64,000 nt of DNA from Phoronis australis (GCA_002633005.1 NMRA01000064.1:248001-312000), one strand, 5' to 3'; shown: positions 47,723 through 59,814, numbered from the stretch's first letter. Notes: a model not told the origin generated them from the letters alone. Program-made: numbers and translations.

Positions 47723-50010
47723 ATGGATGACCTGTTGACTCATCTCTATGTGGATGTGGGGGGAGTGAACACACACGTTCTCAAGTGCAGCCATCCTAAA
47801 GCTGGTGGTTACCTTGCGATAATCATACCAGGTACTCAACATCTCGCAGTGTAGGAATTTTAAAGGAATGTTGACAGTTAATGCGATGTGGTTGGCGTAC
47901 ACATAAAGTTTTATTTTAATATTTGAAACATATTTTGACTCCTTAACCGAAGAGCCAAAACCAGCAGCTGATCTGTGATGTAATCACAAGAAACTCACTT
48001 GTGTCATTTTCGAATTTCAGGACTAGCTAATTGTAAGCCTTATAAAATTGACATCTGTTGAGAGTTTGTACCTTGTTAGTGAAAGAAAACAAGCCTTATT
48101 GTGGTAAAAAAAGTTTTGAGACCAGTTTCCTGTGTTTTTTAGCCAGCTAAATAGGGTGATATGCACCTTTAATTTTGTTACAAATAGCAAGGTTTGTTGA
48201 GTAATTTTAATCAGCAGTAGTTAAATTTTCTGAGTGATTCAAGGCACTTATTAGGAGAATGTGCATAATAGTTTTTCCCACTCAGTGATTTTTAAAACTG
48301 ATTTTAACTTGTTTTTAGGTAACCCAGGTATCATTGAGTTCTACGAAGAATTTATGGTCACCCTTTACAAATGCAGTGATGGTCACCTTCCTGTATGGGG
48401 GATCTCACACGCTGGTCATGTGAAAGCAACCCCACCTGAGTCAGTCAATGGTAGGCACATTTTGCCTGATTGTAAACATGATTAAATTGATGCATCTCTG
48501 ATTAAAAAAAACATCTGAATCTTTTGTTTATGGACAATGTATTTGGTTGCTAAAAAGCTGCTGTCGTATTGATTTTAAACAATCTATTGCATAAAGTGAA
48601 TCTCACCCAATGCAGATATCACAATACACCGGAATTAGACATTCTCCACGGGTGAAGAACCACACAAACAAGACTTCTCATATGTTTTAAGTTAGGAAAC
48701 CACTTTATGGAAGATCTAATAAGTAATTGTCCGTAATTTAGGACATGATATGTCTGACAAGTGAAGTTTTATGTTATTAGATTTTGATGTTGTAATGCTT
48801 TACCATTTTCAAACTTTGCACTTCAGTATTTTGAATAATTGTGAATTATGAACATTCACAATAACTTGTAGCTTTGAATAATTGTGAATTATGAACATTC
48901 ACAATAACTTGGAGCTTTGAAAAATGAAAAGGGTCAGTTCTGGCAATTATGTTTCCTGAAACTGTTAAAATTTATGATTTCTTAATTACATAGACACAGA
49001 CTTGCTAGTTAAGTTAATAAATGGCACCCGTTTGGTTAACTTAATCCCTGTTTATCTTGATGCCCTCCGTTGGAAATTGACATTTTCATTTTTCAAGTTC
49101 TTACTCAGTTTACTGAAGATCACCCCAATTTCTTGTTGTCTATTGAAATGCCCTTGGCTCAGATGGATATGCTATAAGTGTGTGACCTACTTTGATTCTT
49201 ATTGATATGTAATAGTATTTCATCTGTCATGTAACAATTTGTACTTGTTGTACTTTCGTGCTTATAATATTTGTCTTTGAGATGCTTGTGTGGTCTCCAT
49301 TAAAACATATAATTTCAGGGTCAACAAGTCACCAGTCTATGTATGACCTGACTGGGCAAATCATGCACAAAGTCTTATTCATCAAAAACCACGTGCCTGC
49401 AAGTGTAAAGCTCTTCCTGATTGGACATTCCATCGGTTGTTACATGATCCTTAGGATGCTGGAACATCTCTCCGACAGACACGTGACCAAATGTTACATG
49501 TTGTTTCCAACAATCGAACGAATGGCACAGACGCCAGAGGGACGGATTATGACCCCGTTCTTAAAGTACTTTAGACATGTAGCTGCAGTGTTCATTTACA
49601 TGCTGTCGTGGTTACCAGAGTTTGCGAAGAAGAGTCTAATACGATTGCACTTAAGTGACAAACACATACATAAGTGTGCTCACGCTGCGGCACTTAATTT
49701 ATTTGATGCCAAGTGTGCTTATAACTGTATGTACTTGGCAAATATAGAGATGGCCACTGTGAAAGACCTTGATGTGAATACTGTTAAGAAGCACTGTGAT
49801 AAGTTAACATTTTATTATGGTAGCAAAGACCACTGGTGTCCGATAGAGTATTACCATTCACTGCTAAATTTAGTACCGAATATTGATGCCAGGGTGTGCA
49901 CTAGAGGGATGGATCATGCTTTTGTATTAGGGTCTGGTGCTGAAATGGCAGAAATGGTGTGGAACTGGGTACAGTTAACAGTTGACAATATAAAAGTAGA
50001 AAGTACATAG
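47723..50010 (+). CDS. LDAH: Lipid droplet-associated hydrolase
   Basis: Alpha/beta-hydrolase of the LDAH (C2orf43) family, a lipid-droplet protein in animals whose physiological substrate is debated. Three coding exons join in phase: 47723-47831, 48319-48450 and 49319-50010, giving 310 residues (human 325). Exon 1 has a 26-nt leader after the acceptor at 47695-47696, so at least one upstream non-coding exon exists. Visible family blocks: IIIPGNPGIIEFYEEF (oxyanion/HGNPG-like), VWGISHAGH, LFLIGHSIGCYM with nucleophile Ser118, the diagnostic MLFPTIERMAQTPEGRIMTP, KLTFYYGSKDHWCP with Asp251, and GMDHAF with His280. The triad is complete. The middle hydrophobic segment (about residues 160-180) is the part that inserts in droplets in relatives. 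A polyadenylation signal AATAAA lies at 50390-50395. The open frame beginning at 49258 includes intron before the AG at 49317-49318. Confidence 0.93.
48831..48916. repeat. Tandem duplication of a 43-bp hairpin unit
   Basis: Two copies of a 43-bp unit, each containing TTGTGAA TTATGAACA TTCACAA, which can form a 7-bp hairpin. It lies in LDAH intron 2. Confidence 0.85.
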
Positions 50011-50389
50011 ATAAGGTATTCTAACTGAAATTAATACTCATATTTGTCAGTTGTGGAAATAATCGGGCTATGAATAACTAATTGTGTCAAGTTGTGGCAA
50101 TAACCTTGGTATGAATAACTAACAGAGTTATTAAAGAATTAAGCCAGAAATAACATTTCAAAATTTCACCGATTTTCCGTTGTTTATGAAAGTTACGATT
50201 AGAAAGAAATGTCTGCTGTAGATGGTGTTGCAGTATAGTCACCTTGATTCCATTTTCTAATTATTTCCAAAAATTTTGTTTTAGCTGCAAACCGTGAATT
50301 GTGGAGTATTAAATATACATGATAATAATTAAGAACATTACCAATGTGACATTATTTTATTTGTCCTAATTTTATACACCGATATGTGC

Positions 50390-50395
50390 AATAAA
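50390..50395 (+). terminator. LDAH polyadenylation signal
   Basis: AATAAA, 380 nt after the LDAH stop codon and the first good signal there. The nearest minus-strand AATAAA for HMG-CoA lyase is at 50361-50356, to the left of this site, so mature 3' ends of the two convergent genes may overlap by some tens of bases. Confidence 0.5.
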
Positions 50396-50562
50396 TACAA
50401 TTATTTATGTTTAGTATTGAAAGTTTGTATGCATGTCTTAACATGGCTACCACTGTTCATTCACAACCACATTTGACATAGCAGTCTGCTTGGCTGATGT
50501 TTGAAGTCTGAAATATTGTGACTTGTCATTTCTTTATCGCATCCTGTTTGTAACGGATAACG

Positions 50563-53500
50563 TTATAAATGAGATGTCCTGGCTTGTCCTACTTTTGAGT
50601 TGGTTTTCCTTCCAAGAGCATTACAAATGAAGTGTCCAGCCAACAGTAACTTGTCAACGTCTACACCCTGTGTGTACAACAAAGACAAACAAATGTGAGT
50701 TTGATGCATATAATAATAATAATAATAACAATAATAATAATAATACGTCACATCATGGGTTCATTTGAGATGTAGTTGAGACAAACCAATAAGACATGCG
50801 TTTTTAATGAGATTCACCGACAGCTGCAGGGGCGAATCTAGGATTTTGAGTTAGGGGGGCCAGGGCAGAGTATTAGCCAGGATTTTGCCCATTAGACATT
50901 CACACCCCTGAACTGTCAAATGGAGTCTGGGAGAATTTCAGGGGGTCATGGCCCCCACTCTAAATCTGCCACTGAGCTAATGAAAGAGAACCCGCCCACA
51001 ATGTCAGTCTTTCTAAGGACATGTGAAGAGTATACAACACTGTTTCATCTTTGAATTGCAGCTGGTCTATACCTACGATGCCCAATAGCATAAAATAAAG
51101 ATGGGATTGTTCCAGCAGAATAAACAAACCTTGTAACAATTTTAACGGCAAGCGAATACAAAGTGTTGAAGTTTTTGAATCTTTCACCATAGTCCTGTTA
51201 ATAATTGGGACAGTGTTTCTTAATAAGTTATAACACCAGAGACCTCGAACAATGTTTCAGTAATTATTCACTGCCTTCCTCAGTCACTATTTCATGCTGC
51301 TTCTTTTGTTTTACAAATTTTGCCTTGAAATTTCGATTGATTGTTGTCGCCATCTGTTGCTAAGCACATTTTAATGTAACAAATTTTAAGCTTCATTTTT
51401 AATAAATTTTAGAACGAAAGCCCTCTGATGGAGCGATACTTGCGAAATCAACAAAATAAGGGAGTACATACAGCGACATCACCATTAGCGATCAGATAAG
51501 GTATGCCGAAGACGTAGCATGAGAAATTAATGAAACACCAGTCCTCAGAAAATCTGATAAATTAAAATTAGTAAGTCGTAGTGAGAAACGGATGACACAC
51601 CCCAGACAGTCCTTGAGATCTATCTACATACTAAATTTCAGATGATTATTAAAAATAACACAGCGCCTTCTTGTGTTCAATTTTGATCAAAAACAATAGG
51701 AATTCAGCATTTCATCACAAAAGGTGTGCAATTTTACGTCAATCGGCCCGGGACAAACCATGCGACCAGTAGTGTGGCATATGATAGACCAACAAAAGAG
51801 CAGCATGGAACTAATCAATGAAAGGACAGTAATCAAATCCGTATATCTCGAATAACTCAAGAACGGTAAATCGGAGTGAGAAACATATGGCATGCTGCAG
51901 ATAGTGCTTGACACTATCTATACAAATACCAAACTTCAATAAGAAACTGGTGGGACAATGGAGATACATCACAAGAAATTAATGAAAAAGATTGAACATT
52001 TCTATTAAATGAGAGAACAGTAAGTTGTAGCGAAAAACGGATGCCATACTTCAGATATCTCTTGAAAAGATCTATCTCATACCAAATTTCAGAAGAATCT
52101 CTCAAAGGGCTGTGTAGATAAAACTCTGCAAAGTGAGAATTCCAAAATGGCCATCACAGTCCCATCTTGTGTTCAATTTAGACCAAGAACAACAGGCCTC
52201 AAGCTATTGATGGGTTACATTCATTGTAAATTTAAAATCAATCAGACAAGAAATGTAGCCAGCTGTATAGTGCAAATAAAAAAATCAAGCAAACCCACTA
52301 CACAACGTAACATATTTGGTGAATTTAATTTTGCCAACAAAAAACACATCAATGAGTACTGATTTAAGAACATAAATCTGCTTTGACTCGACACTCACCG
52401 TTTTAATTCCCAAGCCATCCAACATATAGACCACATCCTCTGTTGATACGTTGCCACTAGCACCCTTAGCATATGGACAGCCACCTAGCCCCGCCACGGA
52501 GCTGTCAACAACAGACACGCCCATCTAGAAACACAGTCATTATGACCTTTGTACATCAGAGTAAGAAACCACACAAATTGCAGTTAAGCCCCATAAACAG
52601 ATACTTAAGTCAAAATTGACAATTCAAATGAGACGTAGGAAAGATGAGTCCTCCTGCATTTTATACACTCAAGAAACTTGTGAAAATGCAAGACATCGCG
52701 AGATATTGCCCTGCATCACAAACAAAACATGAGATCATACTTGATTTAATCATGAAATTCTTGTGTCTACTCAATGCAGCTGAGCTTTAGATGCAATCAC
52801 TAAATTTCATTCTGGCGATACGTAATCACCTGAAATTAGTGACAGTAACTTGTCGTGTGAAAATATTTGTAATCCAATATCAAATCAAACAATTTTTTTA
52901 AAATGCTATACGTGAATTCAAAGAATAGTATTTTATCGCAGACATAAATTTTTTCTTTCACATGATAACGAGAATCGCGATCTTTAACCCATTTCCACTC
53001 AAGCTATGGACAGTTTGAAGTACGACCACTGTAAACTTGACAGTTAGTAGTACTATGACAAGGTCGAATATAAACTCCACTCCCCTCAGAAGAATACTTA
53101 GAAATCAAGCGAAAATCCCTTCATCAGGTCCAAAAAAATCAACTGCAATGGATGACAACTTCCCATGTGAATGCTTGAAAAAGTTGTCCTCAAATGGTTG
53201 AAAATTTCACCTCAAGGTTAAAATCACTTTCAACTCGCATAGACCCTTGGATTCCACTTATATTAGCTGTGAAAATCTCACTACACACATGCCTTTCCAG
53301 TTTTTACAGCCTCGACGGGATTTCCACCTCACTCAAAAGATCCCCTCAGAAGGCATGGGCCCTTTTCCCATCAGGTGAGTGAGGGCCCGTGCTGAACAAA
53401 TGCAAAACAAATTAGTGATACCTGAAGTGCTGCAAAGATGTTGACTAAGGCTTGCCCATAGGTGTCGTGGCAGTGCACTGCTATACTGTCAACAGGTATG

Positions 53501-56500
53501 TAGTGAAGTACCTCTGCAAGCATCGTCTTCATTTCTCCTGGGGTACCCACACCTATTGTGTCACCTAGGGAAATCTCATAGCAGCCCATCTCGTAGAGTT
53601 TTGAGGCTACCTATGAACCAAGGAATATTGAAACGAGCAGTTCAAGAAACTAAATTTCATTGGACTTTCAAATAAATTTCTTCTGCAGCTAAGTTCTTCA
53701 AGAGTAAGTGACACCTGTGGGTGATGATTGTAAGATATTATTGTCACTACTGGATGAACAGTCTTCACTGAATTGTCTGTACTAGAATGAAAATACGTCA
53801 AAACATGAGCCTATGATAACTCATGGGTGATATTTGTAGAGAACAAAATGTGTCATAACTTGAGCCTATTATAATTCCTGGATGGTATTTGCAGAGAACA
53901 AAATATGTCAAACATTAGCCTATTATAGCTCCTGGATGATATTTGTAGAGAACAAAATATGCCAAACATGAGCCTATTATAACTCCTGGATGGTATTTGT
54001 AGAGAACAATGTAAGATGTAAAATACTAAATTTATTTCCTGGTGAAATACAAAGTTCTAGTATAAAATGCTGCTTTAAACCGGCCTTCCATTAAAAAACA
54101 CTTGATTTCGACCACATACAATGATCTGGTCTCACGTTGCCCTTTACTCAGAATGAGAAATAGTCTCTGAGCTTGGAGAAAACAAACACTTTGTTATTTC
54201 TTGAGATCATGTTTCACCCACAAAGTGATCCAACAAGAGATGCTGACTTGCTGAGGCTGTTTTTGCAGAATAATAAACTGCTAATTTGATATTAATTTCA
54301 TAACTGTAGGTGCTTTTTAAGGAAAGCATTGATTACAACAGCTTAGATATATGTCTTGCAAGAATGATTACCTTGGCCACTTGGGACGGGGAAACTTTGC
54401 CTTCATAAGGGCATCCCAATACACAAGACACATAACTGAAAATGTTTCAATTTCAATGAACACAAACTGAAGACACTTTCAGAAAATAAAATTAACAAAA
54501 GGTGAGTCATTGTTACCAAAGTTTACAGTCATACAATTTTAGCAATTACATATTTTCCACAGATTTGAATTGAAAGGTAATGACACTCAAGATCCTCACC
54601 AAAATGCAACTGTTTGGTTATGGTTACAGTATACACCTCTCCAGAAAATTTCATCAAAATCCAAACACATATTAACTTTTTGAATCAAATTGAATCAAAT
54701 CACGAATGTAAGCAGAAATCTAAGCTCATCATCCCTGTTCATCAACACAGAACTTGTTCAAGGTATCCCAAGGGTCAGTTTCAAGAATGTGACCTCAGAC
54801 AAGAATGTGACCTAAGACAAGAATGTGACCTAAGACAAGAATGTGACCTCAGACAAGAATGTGACCTAAGACAAGAATGTGACCTAAGACAAGAATGTGA
54901 CCTTAGACAAGAATGTGACCTAAGACAAGAATGTGACCTCAGACAAAAATCTGTTCTCACACTTCCACTTCCCAGTTGCTGAAAAAAGTTTAGACACGTA
55001 AATAATGAATGCATCAGTCTAGAAATAAAAATTATCTCAATAACTATCAGCAATGCGTATGTTCTCAGGAAGACTACGCCCTTTTGCTCAAGCGAGATTT
55101 AATTATATTTCGCTAATAATTGCGTCGTGCGTAAGACCAAGCTTGCGTCTAAGTTTTAAGTCACTTTTCATGAAACAAACTCCAGTTCTACAATTAATTC
55201 ACTAGCACCACCAAGCGAATTTCGAATTCCTCACTACAAGTTTTAAAAGTTGTACTCCATTATGTCGTAGCATCGGTGACCTACCCCCTAACTGGTACGG
55301 TGACCTACCTCCTAACTGGTACGGTGACCTACCCCCTAACTGGTACGGTGACCTACCCCCTAACTGGTACGGTGACTTACCCCCTAACTGGTATATTGGC
55401 CTGTTTGGCTGCTTCAGCTACTACTTGGAATCTGTCCAGGCTCTCACTGATAGAACAGTTGATATTTTTTCTGCAATGAAGATGATTTTGTAGAATGTCA
55501 TTCTTTCCAAAAAGGAAAAACAAAGATAACCTTGTTATTAAATGTTTACAATGTCAAATACTTGTAACAGATTTCTCACAAAACACCAATAGTTCATGAC
55601 TTAGTTATGTTCATTTGATGCATAACTTCAGTTCTGGGCTGGGTTGGATAAAACTTGTAAATTTTCCGCTGGATAAGTTTGATTGTTGCATGACATCAGG
55701 TGCATTGTTCTAATAACAACGCGATAATGTGTCATCATTGTTGCTATGCAGCGTGTAACTTTTATGCAACTGGGCCCTGGTCAAAAACTAAGTTAACATA
55801 AAAATTTGAGTTAAAAACAAAACTGTCCTGCTGTAAAATCATTGACTAGCAGATCGAATCAATTAACACACAGCATAATAATTGAAACAACAATTACTTG
55901 CTGAAACTTTCCGAGGCTGCACCAAAGATGGCCACTTCGTCCACTCCAACAGACACCTGTAAACAACAGGAAGTGGAAATCACTTTATCTGATTTTATGA
56001 AACCAATGGGAAGACATTAAACATCATCAGATTGATAGTCGCATGAACACTCAGTCACAATGGATATAGTACCTGCTTTCTTGTATTATCTACTCGTATT
56101 TTTTAATCACTGTTCAATTTTTATTGTGTTTCATTTCTCCAGTAGCTCTGTTATACTAGTTTGAATTAAATAAGTTGATAAGTAAATGAAGAAACTTTTT
56201 TAGTCATTTTCTTCCATTTTCACTATTTTTAGATATAAATAAAATAGGATAATATTAGAGCTGAATCTGCAGGGAATTGTGCAATCATTATGTTAGATGA
56301 AATCATGCACCATGAATTTTAAATGGTTTAACAGCAGAAAGTTTTTGCTTATGCCATTTTCATAAGTCATTTAAAATAATAAGCTGTTTTATGTTAGTAT
56401 TTTGCAAAACTTTTCCCCAAGCCAACAGCGAATGCGCTGTCAGAAAAAGGGTTATTCGTAAACTTTTCCAACTAATTTCAAAGATGCTTATATTGATTTT

Positions 56501-59500
56501 TGTCAACTTGTTTATAAAATGTAATAAAAAATTAGAATTCGTATGAGATCCTCGTCACACTAAAAGATCTAAACTCACACCCTGTGTCTCATGTATGACA
56601 AAGAACCTGATAAGCAAGCATTTTTAACTGGTCAGGAGAAAAATTCTGTGCGCAACATAGGCTGAAAAGGATTCTTTAACACAATATTTAAATTGATAAA
56701 AAGTTCAATTACAAACAGATTTTTTTGCAATGATTCTCTTACTGCAGCATTGAATCCTTGAATATTTGGAGTAAGAGCTGAAAACACAACACCAGGCTTC
56801 TTTTTTATTCTTTGATAGACACTGCTATTATCAGCCATCTGAAATAAGCATATAGTTGTTAGTAAAAATACTAACAATTTAATCAGTTTGTACATCACCT
56901 TAGTTCAAGTAGAACCATCAGTCTCAGTCTTTCTTGTTAAAAGACTCAAAAGGTTCACTCCTTTACAAAAAAGCAAAACAAGGCATTTTGTCATGTGTAT
57001 CCTTATAAACTCTGTATTTTGGAAGCAAATTTTTACAAACTGGCCTTTGGAATAAAGAAATTTAGTTTCAATTCAACAGCCAAAAAGTCAGGAATTATGG
57101 GTTGACGCTAGAGATTAAGAGTTTTACTTTACGTACAAGGTATCACAGGGCACTAATACTGCCCGTAAAAATCAATTTTAAAAATACATAAACATCAAGG
57201 TTTGGCAGGAAAACACATTTTTTCAATGTTACATCCTTGCCTGAGGAACCCATTTTGGAGAAACGAAACTTGTAACTTCAATCACAGAGAGTCCCGCGTC
57301 TGACAGTCTATTGATGAGATCAACTTTAGTGTCTGTGGGGACGATTTCCTAAAACCAAATAAAGCAAAATAATACAATTAAGTCTCAACAGAGTTAAATT
57401 CAAAAAATAACAAATCATAAAGAATACATCATTCAAAGTTCAGTAATCATTTATGACTTATAAGTTGCCTTTACAAATTACACCAGACTCACCCCTGATC
57501 ACCTGCAGACAGCCCATTACCATACCCTTAGTAATTAGGATGAACTACGCCCAATCTGATAGAAATAATGACAACTATGTGCACTATTTTCTGACAAAGA
57601 TTTACAGGCTCAGTTAGCTGAGGTATGTCTTTATGAATAGGCTTAATTGCTGCTTGGCTGCACCTTAATTTCTATCACCAGAATTCGCATGAGGTGTAAA
57701 GCACCATGCTTAGCCTAGTCTTGGTGTAGTATGGTCATGTTTCAAGTGATAATTATGATAACTCAAAAACTCAACCACACGTTCACATAATGTAAACCAC
57801 TCTTTGAACTATGTTAATAATTTATCACGTTTGCGTTGTTGTCTAGTCATGATGTAATACTCACAAATATCACATGGGATGAAAGTCAACAACAAACACC
57901 TCTTGAAATTGTTATGTGTGACATTACTACGTACCTTCTCATTTTGCAGGCCATCTCTTGGTCCAACTTCAACAATTTTAACAAACTTTGGTAAAGATGT
58001 GCTCTGAAATAGTAAAACAAGACATTTATCTTTGATCAGGACAGAGCTTACTGTCGTCACAGGACTGGAAAATGCGTACCCACCTGGATATGCCAAAACA
58101 CTAGGGAAGCAATACATGGTGATCACTGAGTATTGAAAATATACCGGCCAATAAGTTGATAATTCACAGCAGCTAAAATGGGAGCCCTAAAACTATTGTA
58201 ACCCGTCCTGTCATTTTTTAACAAAATTAATTCATTTTGTAAACTTTTTAGTATTTCATTATGTTTTATTGTCGAGATGGACCGTCCGGAGTAGGCAGGC
58301 GGGCTACTCCGGACGATCTGAATTAACCGCAAGTCTCTCCGCTCAATTACTCTTTATTGCACTTCAATTTGACTGCGTTAGGATAAGAGTTGCCTGAAGA
58401 ATTAAGACGTTTGATTTCATCTTTCGCCCTTTTTGTCGGCAGAAATAGAGTTCACATTATTTTGAATTCCTCATAAAAATTGGAGTATATGCCCTTTCTC
58501 TCACAAAAATCGGTCAAGTTTCGTGAAAGATGGCTGTAATATTTGTACTGCCTTGTGGAAGAATCCCGCAGCTGCCTATCCTGTCTAACAGAAATTGACG
58601 ACTAAACCTTTAAAATGAGACGGCCTCTTCAAGAAATATTCTTGTCCCTTGCGATGAACACTAATGTTCACTTGAAGGTGTAGCTATTTCACACCAGCAT
58701 TTCCCATAAACCCTTTCACACTTGATCTCTCTCCAACAAAACACAGTCATGTATTTCCAGACGTCAACGTCTCGCAAATTCTACCTCCCAAAGCAAGAAT
58801 CAAAATTGACCACTGGATTCTAAAGTTGGCAGCCAGTGCACATTATTTCTTACTCACTAAATGAAAGTAGTTCACAACTCAGTGGTCAGAACTAATTACC
58901 ATGCAGCTGGAGACAGACAAAGGCCTATTCAAATCACTGATAAAAGCGTGAACAGCTCAAAATTATATTCCCTGAAGCCCTTAATTTTGCTTCACAATCA
59001 AAATAACGTTATGTATAGCAAAAACCAAACTCTTTATTAATTTTACTTAAATGAGTCATATTCCCTGGCGCAAATAGTGTAAAAAAGGCCAGTTGCTGAT
59101 TTGGGCAACTCAATGAAGGACTGTTCAAAAAAGTTTGGTTGCAGCAGTATTTTTTCGAGCAGAGAAGAGTTAAAGACATAAACGACTTCTTAAGGTATCC
59201 CTCTATGCGCAAAAGGTACTTATAGGAGCATGATTTAATTAGTGTGATGCATAATTCGTAGTAAAGCTTCCAGCATATGAAGAGCCTATGGGATGGACAC
59301 TGTCTCCTATTGCACCCAGCTGAGGTGGTGGTGCTGTCTAGGAAGAATGAAATGACATGTATTACAATTACATGGTACAAATCATTACAAATGTTTTTAT
59401 TTTAAAGGGCTGTGGACTGTACTGAACAAAAAGTATGGGTTGACTCCATGATCTTGCATGCACTCCCGCCTATCAAGCGCTATACAAGTCCACAGCTTTT

Positions 59501-59814
59501 TGAAAAAGGCATCCTTATCTACATGCGCACCCAAAGGCCTGACTTGGATTATCCCTGGAACTCAGTATGAACTATGTTCCAAAATGAAAACATTTCAGCG
59601 CCACCTGTTGTGTTTATCTAAAAGTGGCACTAAGTGATACATTGCTTTCAATTAAATACAATATTGAGAAATAAGAAGCAAATTAAATGAAGCAGTTGTG
59701 TAGGTAAGTTTATGCTGGTTTCGTTTGCAAACTCACGGCAACATCGATAAACTTTTGACGAGCTTGAAACAAAATGTTTGAAGAGGCTTTCACAACGTAT
59801 CTACTTAGAACCAT
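50563..59814 (-). CDS. HMGCL: Hydroxymethylglutaryl-CoA lyase
   Basis: Cleaves HMG-CoA to acetyl-CoA and acetoacetate, the last step of ketone-body synthesis and of leucine breakdown, in mitochondria and in some animals also in peroxisomes. Ten exons join in phase to 327 residues (human 325): 59814-59737, 58003-57935, 57348-57241, 56838-56743, 55956-55898, 55470-55381, 54435-54372, 53610-53422, 52524-52399, 50667-50563. Exon 1 encodes [19 protein letters not shown], a basic presequence. Catalytic and metal residues are all present: Arg42-Asp43 in [11 protein letters not shown], His234 and His236 in [10 protein letters not shown], Cys267 in [15 protein letters not shown], Asn276. The C terminus ARTSHL ends in SHL, a plausible peroxisomal PTS1 (CKL in human). 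The regulatory C-terminal cysteine of the human enzyme is absent. One intron has a GC donor (CAG|GCAAGG at 57240). The first exon is inferred from phase and presequence character. Confidence 0.93.
50708..50744. repeat. (TAA)n microsatellite
   Basis: About twelve trinucleotide copies with one interruption, just upstream of the HMGCL last-exon acceptor on the minus strand. The tyrosine-rich start of the overlapping open frame is this repeat. Confidence 0.9.
50753..52398. other. HMGCL last intron, no gene seen
   Basis: Intronic DNA with short open frames only. The stretch about 51400-52150 shows loosely repeated phrases (ATACCAAATTTCAGA, GTGAGAAACGGATG, CATCACAAGAAATTAATGAAA) like a degraded array, but the period is not clear. 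Confidence 0.4.
53795..54010. repeat. 54-bp minisatellite in HMGCL intron
   Basis: Four copies, marked by GAGCCTAT at 53808, 53862, 53916 (variant) and 53970. Each contains TATTTGTAGAGAACAAAAT. Confidence 0.9.
54778..55176. mobile_element. MITE copy with an internal 18-bp minisatellite
   Basis: The right part and right end (TTTTAAGTCACTTTTCATGA then AAC) and interior phrases (TTTTGCTCAAG, AATAATTG, GTAAGAC) match the MITE at 23885-24156. The left end GTTTCAAGAATGTGAC resembles that element's left terminal repeat. Between lies an array of about nine 18-bp units (54783-54947, GACCTAAGACAAGAATGT) that resembles the MITE's own subterminal GACTTAAGACAGGAAT. It lies in the HMGCL intron between 54435 and 55381. 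Confidence 0.6.
54783..54947. repeat. 18-bp minisatellite array
   Basis: About nine copies of GAATGTGACCTAAGACAA, with CTCAGAC and CTTAGAC variants. Open frames in six-residue repeats (QECDLR) on both strands are a consequence of the period. Confidence 0.95.
55275..55394. repeat. 24-bp minisatellite containing an HMGCL splice donor
   Basis: Five units start at 55275, 55299, 55323, 55347 and 55371, each close to GGTGACCTACCCCCTAACTG plus GTAC. On the minus strand the fifth unit is the end of the HMGCL exon 55470-55381 plus its donor (CCAGTTAGGGG|GTAAGT). The four downstream copies repeat the exon end with a GTAGGT donor-like site. The array therefore arose by copying an exon-intron junction. 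Confidence 0.93.
57234..57243 (-). other. GC splice donor of HMGCL exon 3
   Basis: The coding frame ends PKWVPQ at 57241, exactly where vertebrate HMGCL continues with Met-Gly/Met-Ala in the next exon. The intron begins GCAAGG with no usable GT in frame. CAG|GCAAGG is the standard form of the rare GC-AG intron class. Confidence 0.85.
58283..58315. other. Perfect 12-bp inverted repeat
   Basis: CGTCCGGAGTAG and CTACTCCGGACG flank a 9-nt GC-rich loop (GCAGGCGGG), forming a strong hairpin in HMGCL intron 1. It is GC-rich in an AT-rich setting and may be an element end. Confidence 0.75.
58543..58712 (+). repeat. Interspersed repeat R1, 3' part
   Basis: Aligns with about 3125-3310: TTTGTACTGCC, GAATCCC, CTCTTCAAGAA, GCGATGAACA, GGTGTA and TTTCCCA in order. 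It is a truncated copy in HMGCL intron 1. Confidence 0.55.
59065..59294 (+). mobile_element. Single-arm relative of the 60360-60867 foldback element
   Basis: Begins CTGGCGCA and continues with GGACTG(T/C)TCAAA, AAAGTTTG, GAAGAGTTAAAGACATA, TTCTTAAGGTATCC, GCAAAAGGTA, TTATAG and GCTTCCAGCATATGAAG. All are in the same order as the right arm at 60623-60867. There is no mirrored arm, so it is either half of a foldback or the ancestral unit. It lies in HMGCL intron 1. Confidence 0.7.
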
